The notes below the pieces were generated by a model. The model was not told the origin of the DNA. It saw only the letters and a list, made by a program, of their open reading frames with translations, and made no database searches. From Acidimicrobiales bacterium (GTDB lineage Bacteria; Actinomycetota; Acidimicrobiia; Acidimicrobiales; MedAcidi-G1): DNA of 64,000 nucleotides. The translations under genes were made by a program, and so were the position numbers. Position 1 is the stretch's first letter. The number at the start of each line of letters is the position of its first letter. This document shows positions 8,964-16,554 of this stretch, piece after piece. The stretch spans positions 1 to 64,000 of the forward strand of contig JARQPW010000003.1 of NCBI GenBank assembly GCA_029577135.1. Direction: 5' to 3'.

Positions 8964-9092
8964 GGTTCCACCTGCCCACCAGCCGTTGACCAACCAGTTT
9001 CGGCCATTCACCGGGGGCGGTCCCCTCCCTGCCCCCGACCTGAACGGTCCCGGTACCCGACTCGGGCGCCGGGGCCGTTGCCGCGTCGGGGC

Positions 9093-9371
9093 TCAGTTGC
9101 GGCCGGTCTCTGCCTCGTCGTAGCCGAGGTCCCAGGAGATCAGCACGTTTTCGCGCTCGGCGTCACGGTTGATGCGCTCGCGGTTGCGGCGGAACTGGGG
9201 ATCGTGCGGCGGCAGCAGCATGAGCCGTGCGTTGATCCGGTCGCGGAAGGACTGGACCAGTACCCGGTCGCCGAACGTGGAGCGGATGTCCCAGTGGGGG
9301 GCCACCGGACCGAGGTAGACGACCATCACGTCGCCGACCGGCGGCTGTGGCTCGAGGTTGATGTCCGTCAT
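9093..9371 (-). CDS. Hypothetical protein, 92 residues
   Basis: Soluble and charged, with no signal peptide or membrane segment. Segments such as FGDRVLVQSFRDRINARL and RRNRERINRDAEREN suggest helices with alternating charge. I do not recognise the family. The ATG at 9371 (MTDINLEPQ) is chosen over a longer reading because AGGAG lies ten bases upstream and the extra N-terminal residues are low-complexity. It follows tatA on the same strand after a 49-base gap. Confidence 0.6.
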   Translation of the reverse strand: MTDINLEPQPPVGDVMVVYLGPVAPHWDIRSTFGDRVLVQSFRDRINARLMLLPPHDPQFRRNRERINRDAERENVLISWDLGYDEAETGRN

Positions 9372-9420
9372 GGACCGGGGCTCCTGGGTCGGTGGTCGGG
9401 AGCCGCGGAGTGTACCGAGG

Positions 9421-9606
9421 TCAGTCGGAGGAGTCCTCAGCGCGGTCGGCATCGGTGGCGCCCTCGGCCAGGCCCTTCTGGAGCTCCTTCTGGGCACGGC
9501 CCAGGTTGCGGGCCAACTTCGGGAGCTGACTGCCGCCGAACACCACGAGAGCCAGGACGATGACCCAGATCAGTTCATTGCCGCTGAGGAATGCGAGGAG
9601 TGACAT
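9421..9606 (-). CDS. tatA: TatA, twin-arginine translocase pore subunit
   Basis: 61 residues with the TatA plan: a short periplasmic N terminus, one membrane helix (ELIWVIVLALVVFGG), the hinge and FGGSQLPKLARNLG amphipathic helix, and an acidic tail (DADRAEDSSD). TatA oligomers open the membrane for folded proteins bearing an RR signal. No tatB or tatC is near; tatA alone between whiB genes is common in actinobacteria. ATG at 9606 with TACGCT six bases upstream suggests a leaderless message. Confidence 0.9.
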   Translation of the reverse strand: MSLLAFLSGNELIWVIVLALVVFGGSQLPKLARNLGRAQKELQKGLAEGATDADRAEDSSD

Positions 9607-9612
9607 GCCGAG

Positions 9613-9618
9613 AGCGTA
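9613..9618 (-). promoter_or_regulatory. -10 hexamer of a leaderless transcript (tatA)
   Basis: TACGCT on the reverse strand, six bases before the tatA ATG at 9606. Confidence 0.5.
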
Positions 9619-9642
9619 GCCCGATGGACGGGAGTGGCGTCC

Positions 9643-9921
9643 TCAGGCCGTGTCTGCTGCGGCCGCCGCCCTGGCCAGGGCCCGTTGTCGTCGGATGCGC
9701 CGGCGTTCCCGCTCGCTCATGCCGCCCCAGATGCCGAACTTCTCACCGTTCTGGAGGGCGTACTCGAGGCAGTCCTCGCGGACCACGCAGCCGCGACAGA
9801 CCTCCTTGGCTTCCCGGGTGCTGGCACCCCGCTCGGGGAAGAACAGGTCGGGATCCACGCCGAGGCAGTTCGAGAACTCCTGCCACGACATGTCGAGATC
9901 AGGTTTCGCATAGATGCCCAT
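9643..9921 (-). CDS. WhiB-family iron-sulfur regulator (WhiB2/WhmD-like)
   Basis: 92 residues. Cluster cysteines C19, C42, C45 and C51 (EVCRGCVVREDC) are followed by the GIWGG turn and ERERRRIRRQR basic tail. An N-terminal WQEFSNCLGVDPDLFFP block resembles the WhiB2/WhmD branch that governs septation in mycobacteria and streptomycetes; that assignment is by resemblance only. A 28-base near-perfect palindrome sits 59-86 bases upstream of the ATG and is the likely operator. Confidence 0.9.
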   Translation of the reverse strand: MGIYAKPDLDMSWQEFSNCLGVDPDLFFPERGASTREAKEVCRGCVVREDCLEYALQNGEKFGIWGGMSERERRRIRRQRALARAAAAADTA

Positions 9922-9979
9922 GTGGGTGAGCCTCCCGGCCGTCGGGTCGCGCGCGGGGCGTGACAGGGGCCTGTGGGGG

Positions 9980-10007
9980 TTGCAGTGATGTAATTACACC
10001 ACTGCAA
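9980..10007. promoter_or_regulatory. 28-base palindromic operator upstream of whiB
   Basis: Outer arms TTGCAGTG (9980-9987) and CACTGCAA (10000-10007) are perfect inverted repeats, and the core TGTAATTACA (9989-9998) is itself a perfect palindrome about the same centre. Only the pair 9988/9999 fails to match. The AT-rich core stands out from the GC-rich surroundings. Symmetry over three helical faces suggests a dimeric repressor or activator site for the whiB gene at 9643-9921. Confidence 0.65.
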
Positions 10008-10067
10008 TGACCCGAAAAGCAAGCCAAATCCCGCTTTCCACAGGCTTCGAGGGCCGGAACCCGTTGC

Positions 10068-12077
10068 CTAGCGCGATGTGCGCAGGGTCCGGCGCTGGTC
10101 CACGAAGTCGACCAGGACGTAGTCGCCGAGGTTCTGGTTCGTGGTGAAGAAGGCCCGGCCGCCGTTCATCTTCGTCACGGTCTCGATGAACCGCGTCAGG
10201 TACGGGGTGGCGTCGAGCATGAACACGTTGATCCGGATGCCGTCCCGGGTGCAGCGGCGCACCTCGGCGAGTGTCCGGTCCACGGTCTCCTGCGACGGCG
10301 GATAGTTGAACTGCGGGTAGCCCTGGTCGGTGATGTGGGCGGTGGGCTCACCATCGGTGACCATGATGATCTGCCGCGTACCGGTCTGGCGGGCCAGCAT
10401 CTGGCGTGCCAGGACGAGGCCGTGCTGCATGTTGGTGCCGTAGACGTAGTCCCAGGAGACCTCCGGGATGCGCTCCGGCTTGATCTCGCGTGCGACCTCG
10501 CTGAAGGTCACCACGCCGAGGTAGTCGCGGGGGAACTGGGTCGAGATCAGCGAGTGCAACGCCATGGCCACCTTCTTGGCAGGCAGGAAATTGTCGCGCA
10601 TCGGCATCGAGAGGGACAGGTCCAACATCAGCACCGTGGCGGCCTGCACGGTGGACTCGGTGCGCTCGACCTCGAAGTCGTCGGGCGTGAGCTGCACCGG
10701 CGTGCCAACGCCCCCACGGGTGACCGCATTGCGCAGGGTGCGCTCGATGTGGAGGTTGAAGGGGTCGCCGAACTCGTAGGTCTTGGTCGTGTACTCGCGC
10801 TCGTGGCCGACGCCGGACCGCTCCAGGTCGTGGCGGCCCGCCCGGTCGCGCAGGAGGCGGCGGTAGAGGTCGCCGAGGGCGTTCTGGCCGAGGCGGCGGA
10901 TGGCCCGGGGCGTCAGGTTCAACTGGCCCTCGTGGTTGTCGACGAGGCCCGCCTCCTCGAGCATCCGGGCCAGCTCGGACAGGCGTTCGAGACTCTCGGC
11001 CGACTGGTCGCCCAACAGGTCGCGCACCCGGTCGATGTCGACCTCGGCGAGCGCCCCGGGACTCGAAGCCCCCCGCAGCATCTGCTCCAACTGGTCCAGG
11101 TCGGCCAGTTCCTCGAACAGCTCCATGGCCTCACCCATGCCGATCGGTTCCTGTCCGGTCAGGTCGCGCGACTGCTCCCACCCCATCTGCGGAAACAACT
11201 CGCGCAGGTGGCCGCCCAACTGGTCCATCTGCCATTGCAGGTCCATGTCCCCGAGCAGCTGCTCGGACAGTTCCTGGAGCTGGGCCCGCTGTTCGGGCGT
11301 CATGGAGTTGAGCATCTGCTGCATTGCCGCCATCCGTCGGGCCATCACCTCGAGCAGCTCGTCGAGGGTCTGCGGGTTCTCGGGGAAGAAGTCGCCGAAG
11401 CGCTCCATGAACCCGTCGAAGTCGGGTACCTCGCCGGCCCGGTGCTGTTCGAGCATCCGGTTCAGCTCGGCGAGCATGTCCTTCATCCGGGCGATGTCCC
11501 CGGGTGAGAGGTCCTGCATGGCGCCAGCCATCTGGTCGACGGCCTGCTGCATCAACTCCCGGCGGAGTTCCTCGAGGAGGTCCTCGAAGCGTTCGGCGGC
11601 CTCGGCCGAGGTGAAGTCGTAGTCCATCAGGCCGCGGACCTGGCCGGCCAGATTTTCGTGCCCGAGCAGGTCGAGCTGCTCACGACGGCGCTGCGTCGAC
11701 TCGGCGACGACTTCGTCGCCGCCTTCCTCGAGGTCGTCGAGCGAACCCCGCTCGGTCTCCATTACCTCGCCGAGCGCGTCGCGGATCTCGTCGTAGACGC
11801 CGCCCAGGTCGTGCTGTTCGAGCATCTCCCGACGCTGCTGTCGCAGACGCTCGAGCATCTCCCGAAGGCCCTGGAGTCGCTCGCCGTCGACCTCGAGTCC
11901 GTCGTGGAGGATTCGGCGCAGGGCGGCGTTGGGGTCGCCGTGCTCGATCAGCTCGTCGCCCATGGCCTGGAGCAGGGCGTCGGCGTCGAGGTCCGGCACG
12001 GACTGGGTGCCGTCCCAGCGCGAGTAGGTGAAGCGCCTCGACTCCCGGCGGCGTCGCCGCCTGCCCCTCAGTCGCAT
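10068..12077 (-). CDS. VWA-domain protein, partner of a MoxR-type ATPase
   Basis: 669 residues. Residues 1-470 are long charged helices, with many Gln/Glu/Leu/Met heptad-like stretches that look like coiled coil. A von Willebrand A domain follows, with an intact metal site: DLSLS at residues 486-490 and TDGEPT later. VWA proteins of this type act with MoxR or Mg-chelatase-like AAA+ ATPases in assembly or metal insertion. The likely partner is at 16555-18060, 4.5 kb away, and not adjacent as usual. TACGGT at 12084-12089 is six bases before the ATG, supporting this start. Confidence 0.85.
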   Translation of the reverse strand: MRLRGRRRRRRESRRFTYSRWDGTQSVPDLDADALLQAMGDELIEHGDPNAALRRILHDGLEVDGERLQGLREMLERLRQQRREMLEQHDLGGVYDEIRDALGEVMETERGSLDDLEEGGDEVVAESTQRRREQLDLLGHENLAGQVRGLMDYDFTSAEAAERFEDLLEELRRELMQQAVDQMAGAMQDLSPGDIARMKDMLAELNRMLEQHRAGEVPDFDGFMERFGDFFPENPQTLDELLEVMARRMAAMQQMLNSMTPEQRAQLQELSEQLLGDMDLQWQMDQLGGHLRELFPQMGWEQSRDLTGQEPIGMGEAMELFEELADLDQLEQMLRGASSPGALAEVDIDRVRDLLGDQSAESLERLSELARMLEEAGLVDNHEGQLNLTPRAIRRLGQNALGDLYRRLLRDRAGRHDLERSGVGHEREYTTKTYEFGDPFNLHIERTLRNAVTRGGVGTPVQLTPDDFEVERTESTVQAATVLMLDLSLSMPMRDNFLPAKKVAMALHSLISTQFPRDYLGVVTFSEVAREIKPERIPEVSWDYVYGTNMQHGLVLARQMLARQTGTRQIIMVTDGEPTAHITDQGYPQFNYPPSQETVDRTLAEVRRCTRDGIRINVFMLDATPYLTRFIETVTKMNGGRAFFTTNQNLGDYVLVDFVDQRRTLRTSR

Positions 12078-12083
12078 GACGCG

Positions 12084-12089
12084 ACCGTA
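12084..12089 (-). promoter_or_regulatory. -10 hexamer of a leaderless transcript (VWA gene)
   Basis: TACGGT on the reverse strand, exactly six bases before the ATG at 12077. Confidence 0.55.
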
Positions 12090-12111
12090 GGGCCGAATCG
12101 GCGGGCGGGTC

Positions 12112-13146
12112 TCACCAGTCGGCGCCCTCGCCGGCCAGGCGGCGGGCCCGGACGATCAGGTCGAGCACCAGTTGGGCGATGAACTCGCTGGACTCGCGGG
12201 TCGGGTCCTCGGATTGGCGCACGTATACGCCCTCGAGCATGCAGGCCAACTTGAAGGTACTCATGGCGGCGTACCAGCCGAGGGCCTCGGGCTGGCGGCC
12301 GGAGCGCTCCGACCAGCGGGCCACCGCCTCGGCGCGCTTCGGCAGGTCCGGGTCGTCGTCGGACCAGCCCGCCAGCAGGTAGCCCAGGTCCATGAGGGGG
12401 TCCCCGACGGTGGCGTTCTCCCAGTCGACCACCGCCAGCAGTCGGGTCGGGACCTCCAGGGCGAACAGCACGTTGTGGCGGTTGAAATCGCCGTGCATGA
12501 CCCCAGGGACCGTCGTGGAGGGCCGGTTGGCGGCCAGCCATTCGGTGACCTCGTCGACGCCCGGCAACTCCCGATACCGGTAGGACTCGAGTTGCCCCCG
12601 CCAGCGGTCGACCTGGCGCTCGAGGAACCCATCGGGACGGCCCAGGTCCGCGATGCCGGCCGCCTCGTGGTCGACGGCCGCCAGGGCGCCGAGTGCGTCG
12701 AGCATCTCCTCGGCGATCCGCCTCGTCGCCGCCGGCCCGCCCAACTCAACGGGGACCGGTTCGCCGGCAACAAGGCCGTCCACGAACTCCATGACATAGA
12801 AGACCGCTCCCGTCACATCGGTATCGGTGCACAGGGCGACCGGCTCGGCGTGGGGCACACCGGTGCCGGCCAGCGCCCGCTGGAACCTGAACTCACGCTC
12901 CATGATCCGGTTGGCACCGTCGACCGACAACGGCACCGCCGCTGGCCGCCGTAGCACCCATCGCTCATCGCCCCGGTGCGCCACGAACACCTCGTTGGAC
13001 TCCCCGGCGGCGATGCGCTCGAAGCGAAGGTCGCGGCCACGTCCCAGGTCGGCGGCGTCGAACCAGCGGCGCAGCGGCCCGATGCGCAGCAGCCCCGGGA
13101 ACGGGTCGGGACCCATCTCGAGGCTGGTGCCGGCGGGCTCGCTCAC
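12112..13146 (-). CDS. Aminoglycoside-phosphotransferase-fold kinase
   Basis: 344 residues of the APH/choline-kinase fold. The catalytic loop HGDFNRHNVLF and the metal-binding DWENATVGDP are intact, and RWVLRRP supplies the N-lobe lysine-equivalent region. Members close to this form often phosphorylate small molecules or act beside acyl-CoA metabolism (the ACAD10-like branch), which would suit the divergent MaoC gene, but the substrate cannot be read. GTG start at 13146 is fixed by TACGGT six bases upstream; a longer open frame to 13236 would be non-coding. Confidence 0.82.
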   Translation of the reverse strand: MSEPAGTSLEMGPDPFPGLLRIGPLRRWFDAADLGRGRDLRFERIAAGESNEVFVAHRGDERWVLRRPAAVPLSVDGANRIMEREFRFQRALAGTGVPHAEPVALCTDTDVTGAVFYVMEFVDGLVAGEPVPVELGGPAATRRIAEEMLDALGALAAVDHEAAGIADLGRPDGFLERQVDRWRGQLESYRYRELPGVDEVTEWLAANRPSTTVPGVMHGDFNRHNVLFALEVPTRLLAVVDWENATVGDPLMDLGYLLAGWSDDDPDLPKRAEAVARWSERSGRQPEALGWYAAMSTFKLACMLEGVYVRQSEDPTRESSEFIAQLVLDLIVRARRLAGEGADW

Positions 13147-13152
13147 GCCGCG

Positions 13153-13158
13153 ACCGTA
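13153..13158 (-). promoter_or_regulatory. -10 hexamer deciding the start of the phosphotransferase gene
   Basis: TACGGT on the reverse strand, six bases before the GTG at 13146. It argues against the longer in-frame reading. Confidence 0.5.
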
Positions 13159-13257
13159 GCGACGGCCGGGCACGGGGTTCCGGTTGGCCGACCAGACCCG
13201 GCGGCCCGTAGCGTCACGCTCACCTCGACCGCACATTCCCGAGAAACGAGATCCTCC

Positions 13258-14109
13258 ATGCCGATCAACCCCGATGCCGCCGGATCAGTCGGCGAACCCA
13301 GCGAGTTCTCCTGGACGTCGAAGGACAGCCTGCTCTACGCCCTCGGCGTCGGAGCCGGCGTCGCCGACCCCACCGGCTTCGAACTCGAGTTCACGACCGA
13401 GAACAGCAACGGCGTCACGCAGGCCTCCCTGCCGACCCAGGTCGTGGTGATGGGTGGTGGCCGCACCCCGGGCTTCGGCGACTTCAACCCGATGTTCCTG
13501 CTCCACGCCGAGCAGCAGATCACCCTCCACCAGCCGCTGACCCCCGCCGGCACCGCCGTCGCCACCGGCAGGGTCGGCGAGATCTACGACAAGGGCAAGG
13601 CGGCGCTGGTCTACCTCGAGACCGACGTGGCCGACGCCGACGGCAACCCGTGGTGGAGCACCCGGGCCGGACTGTTCATCGGCGGCGAGGGCGGATGGGG
13701 CGGCGACCGCGGCCCGGCCAACACCTGGGAACTCCCCGACCGCGACGCCGACCAGGTGGTGACGTATCCGACCCGCACCGACCAGGCCCTGCTCTACCGG
13801 CTCAACGGCGACCGCAACCCGCTGCACTCCGACCCGACCTTCGCCGCCGGAGCCGGCTTCGACGCACCGATCCTCCACGGCCTGTGCACCTACGGGTTCA
13901 CCGGCCGGGCACTGCTCCACGCCGCCTGCGGCTCCGACACGGCCCGGTTCGCAGGCATGGGCGGCCGCTTCAAGTCGCCGGTGACGCCCGGCGAGACCCT
14001 CGAGGTGCACCTCTGGGAGACCGGAGGCGACAATGACGAGGTCCTGTTCCAGACCCGGGCCACCGACGACCGCGTGGTGTTCGACGGCGGCGTGCTCACC
14101 AGGCACTGA
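13258..14109 (+). CDS. MaoC-type enoyl-CoA hydratase 2 (double hot-dog)
   Basis: 283 residues, the usual length of a two-hot-dog hydratase. The C-terminal half carries the hydratase-2 signature YRLNGDRNPLHSDP with catalytic Asp/His, followed by PILHGLCTYGF. Such enzymes hydrate trans-2-enoyl-CoA to the R-3-hydroxyacyl-CoA in fatty-acid or steroid breakdown. The N-terminal half is the substrate-tunnel hot-dog. ATG at 13258 begins where homology starts (MPINPDAAG); a TAGCGT at 13209-13214 may be its -10 with a short leader. The GH1-like gene follows after 12 bases. Confidence 0.88.
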   Translation: MPINPDAAGSVGEPSEFSWTSKDSLLYALGVGAGVADPTGFELEFTTENSNGVTQASLPTQVVVMGGGRTPGFGDFNPMFLLHAEQQITLHQPLTPAGTAVATGRVGEIYDKGKAALVYLETDVADADGNPWWSTRAGLFIGGEGGWGGDRGPANTWELPDRDADQVVTYPTRTDQALLYRLNGDRNPLHSDPTFAAGAGFDAPILHGLCTYGFTGRALLHAACGSDTARFAGMGGRFKSPVTPGETLEVHLWETGGDNDEVLFQTRATDDRVVFDGGVLTRH

Positions 14110-14121
14110 CCGGCAACAACC

Positions 14122-15339
14122 GTGGCGCTGCCCGAGGGCTTCCGCTGGGGCGCCACCGCCTCTTCGGTGTCGGCCGACGGCGTGGCCCCCACCGCCGACT
14201 GGTCCACGTGGGAGCGCGACGGCCTGGCGCCCCGTTCCGGAGCCGGCGGCGGCTTCACCAGCGACTACGCCGACGACCTCGATCTGGCGGCACGGATCGG
14301 GCTGACCGACGTCCGGGTCACCGTCGAGTGGGCCCGGATCGAGCCGCGCCCCGGGGTCGTCGATTCCGGCGTCGTCGACCACTACCGCGAGGTCCTGGGA
14401 GCTGCCCGCGAGGCTGGCCTGGAACCCTGGGTGACGTTGCACCACACGTCGCTTCCCGGCTGGTTCGCGGAGGACGAGCGGGGCTTCCGGGACGCCTCGT
14501 CCCGCACCCGGTTCTGGGCCCGCCACGTCGACCGCACCGCCGAGCAGTTCGACGACCTGGCCGCCGGCTGGGCGCCCATCGAGGACCCGATCGGCTGGGC
14601 GCTGCGGGGCTTCCTGCTCGGCACCCGCCCGCCCGGCAGGCGCGACCCGGAGCGGGCCCGGGAGGCGATCGGGGGCGTCGTCGAGGCGGCCTTCGATGCC
14701 TGGCGGCTGCTCGCCTCCGGACGCCAGCCGGTCATGGCGGTGCTGGGGATGCCGAGCGTGGTTCCGGTCGATGCCGAAGCCCGCGGCGAGGCCCGCCTGT
14801 GGGAGTCGGTGCTGTGGGACACGTGGCTGCGGGCGCTCGGCGACGGCGAGTTCGGCCTCCCCTGGAAGGCGACCATCGACCGACCCGACCTACAGGGCGT
14901 CGTGGACGTGGTCGGTGTCGTGGCCGACCACCCGGTCGGCATCGACCGCCACGGCGGCTTCCAACCGTACCCGTCCGACGGCCGCACGGACGGCAGTGGC
15001 TTCTGCCCGGTGCCCGAGGAGCTGGGCTTCGTGCTGCGCCGTGTCCACGATGCACTGCCCGACCATGACCTCGTGGTCGCCGCCACGGGCGTCGGCACCA
15101 CCGACGACGACTGGCGCGACGAACTCCTCACCGCCACCATCGACCAGGTCGAGTCGGCGGTCTCCGACGGAGTGCCCGTGACCGGCCTCTTCCACGACTC
15201 GCTGGTCGACGGCTACGAGTGGACCCGCGGCTTCGACGCCCCCCGGGGCCTCGTGACCAGGGACCGCCGCCTCAAGGAGAGCGGCCGCAACCTCAGCCAA
15301 CGAATCACCGGCCACCCCCCGGACGCGTCGCTGAGCTAA
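14122..15339 (+). CDS. Glycoside hydrolase family 1-like protein lacking the catalytic nucleophile
   Basis: 405 residues with the GH1 barrel order: N-terminal LPEGFRWGATASS, helix TSDYADDLDLAARIG, EWARIEPRPG, and the late YEWTRGFDAPRGLV that corresponds to the family's W-x-x-G-y-x-x-R-f-G-L-V block. The acid/base motif W-x-T-x-N-E-P reads W-A-P-I-E-D-P (residues 150-156), so Glu is Asp. The nucleophile motif T-E-N-G reads A-A-T-G (320-323), so the catalytic Glu is absent. It is probably not a retaining glycosidase; a sugar-binding or structural role is more likely. GTG start, 12 bases after the MaoC gene. Confidence 0.72.
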   Translation: MALPEGFRWGATASSVSADGVAPTADWSTWERDGLAPRSGAGGGFTSDYADDLDLAARIGLTDVRVTVEWARIEPRPGVVDSGVVDHYREVLGAAREAGLEPWVTLHHTSLPGWFAEDERGFRDASSRTRFWARHVDRTAEQFDDLAAGWAPIEDPIGWALRGFLLGTRPPGRRDPERAREAIGGVVEAAFDAWRLLASGRQPVMAVLGMPSVVPVDAEARGEARLWESVLWDTWLRALGDGEFGLPWKATIDRPDLQGVVDVVGVVADHPVGIDRHGGFQPYPSDGRTDGSGFCPVPEELGFVLRRVHDALPDHDLVVAATGVGTTDDDWRDELLTATIDQVESAVSDGVPVTGLFHDSLVDGYEWTRGFDAPRGLVTRDRRLKESGRNLSQRITGHPPDASLS

Positions 15340-15346
15340 ATCAGGC

Positions 15347-16201
15347 TCACGAACCCGTTTCGTCGAGGACCATGAGGTAGCCGTCGTCCATCGTCGGCGC
15401 CACGGTGTCCCTACCGACGGGAAGCGGAGACCCGACATGGCGGAACCGCCCGTCCGACTGGGGCCACTCGATCAGGCTCTCGTCGGTCTCAGGTCCGAGC
15501 CACACACACCCCTCGGCCCTCCCTGCCAACTCTCCGGGCAGGCCGTCGAACCCGACCCGGCCGTGGTCCAGGACCACCACCCGGTCGAACGACGCCTCGA
15601 CATCGTCGGTCTGGTGCGTCGACACGATCACCGTGGCCGTCCTGGCGGCGACGGCCAGCACCCGCACGAGGCTGATCCTCTCGTGCGGGTCGAGACCGGC
15701 GAAGGGCTCGTCGAGCAGCACCAGCCCGGGTTGGTCCAGCAGGGCCACGGCGATCCCCAGCCTGCGACGCATACCACCCGACAGCTTGCCGACCTTCTTG
15801 TCGCGCTCGTCGGCAAGGTTGACCCGCTCGAGCGCCCGAACGACCCCGTCGAACCGCTCACCGCTCGGGATGCCCCGCAGCAGCGCCACGTAGTCGAGGA
15901 ACTCGAAAGCACTGAAATGATCGTAGAACGCCAGTTGTTGCGGCAGATAGGTCAACGACCGGCGCACCGCGACCAGATCGTCGCACGGATCGACGCCGGC
16001 CACCGTGAACCGGCCCTCGTCGGGCACCAGCACCGTGGCCAACATCCGCAACAGCGTCGTCTTCCCCGCACCGTTCGGCCCGACCAGACCCACCAGCCCC
16101 ACATCGAACCCGGCCGAGAACCCGTCCACCGCACACACCGACCGATACCGCTTCGTCAAACCAGAAACGACAAGCTTCTGACAAGACCCACTTGGCAACA
16201 T
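15347..16201 (-). CDS. ABC transporter ATP-binding protein
   Basis: 284 residues with a full nucleotide-binding domain: Walker A GPNGAGKTT, Q-loop YLPQQ, signature LSGGMRRRLG, Walker B LVLLDEPFAGLD and H-loop STHQTDD. A C-terminal extension of about 70 residues is typical of drug or lipid exporters of the CcmA type. The ATG at 16201 is preceded by a very strong ribosome site (GGAGGATGAGGAGGT) and shares its A with the stop of the upstream membrane gene (TGATG), so the two are translated together. No full-size permease is present; the 103-residue neighbour is too short for a normal one. Confidence 0.87.
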   Translation of the reverse strand: MLPSGSCQKLVVSGLTKRYRSVCAVDGFSAGFDVGLVGLVGPNGAGKTTLLRMLATVLVPDEGRFTVAGVDPCDDLVAVRRSLTYLPQQLAFYDHFSAFEFLDYVALLRGIPSGERFDGVVRALERVNLADERDKKVGKLSGGMRRRLGIAVALLDQPGLVLLDEPFAGLDPHERISLVRVLAVAARTATVIVSTHQTDDVEASFDRVVVLDHGRVGFDGLPGELAGRAEGCVWLGPETDESLIEWPQSDGRFRHVGSPLPVGRDTVAPTMDDGYLMVLDETGS

Positions 16202-16512
16202 CAGGACCTCCTCATCCTCCAGGCCAACCGGTCCCAGAAGTCGGAGACCAGCAGTCCAATGACCATTACAACGAAACCGCCTCCATAGACCCGATGCGCG
16301 AAGTCCCACCGATCGTGCAACGGATCCGTCAAAACGAGCATCGGATACAGGGCGGAAAGCGCGACCAGGACAGCCAGCATCACCGGCACAACGCCCGCGC
16401 TGCCGCGGATCTCCACATGTGCGTTCTCGAACACCGAGTGGACGAGGAGTGCCAACGCTGCAAAGGCGAGGGCTTCGATCGTCATCGAGTCCGCAGGCAC
16501 GGAAGCCAACAT
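16201..16512 (-). CDS. Small membrane protein coupled to an ABC ATPase
   Basis: 103 residues with three hydrophobic stretches: IEALAFAALALLVHSVF, VVPVMLAVLVALSALYPMLV and YGGGFVVMVIGLLVS. It ends in a basic tail (WRMRRS). The stop overlaps the ATG of the ABC ATPase by one base. It may be a reduced permease or the remains of a longer one: a normal ABC-2 permease would need about six helices. Its DNA is visibly less GC-rich than the flanking MoxR gene, which may mean separate origin. I do not recognise the family. Confidence 0.65.
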   Translation of the reverse strand: MLASVPADSMTIEALAFAALALLVHSVFENAHVEIRGSAGVVPVMLAVLVALSALYPMLVLTDPLHDRWDFAHRVYGGGFVVMVIGLLVSDFWDRLAWRMRRS

Positions 16513-16554
16513 CGGGAGACCCGGCGGCCCGGGTACCCATATGCAAACGATGCG

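Noticed and set aside
13285-14526. 413-residue open frame antisense to the MaoC and GH1-like genes
   Set aside because: Low-complexity Gly/Val/Ala text without motifs.
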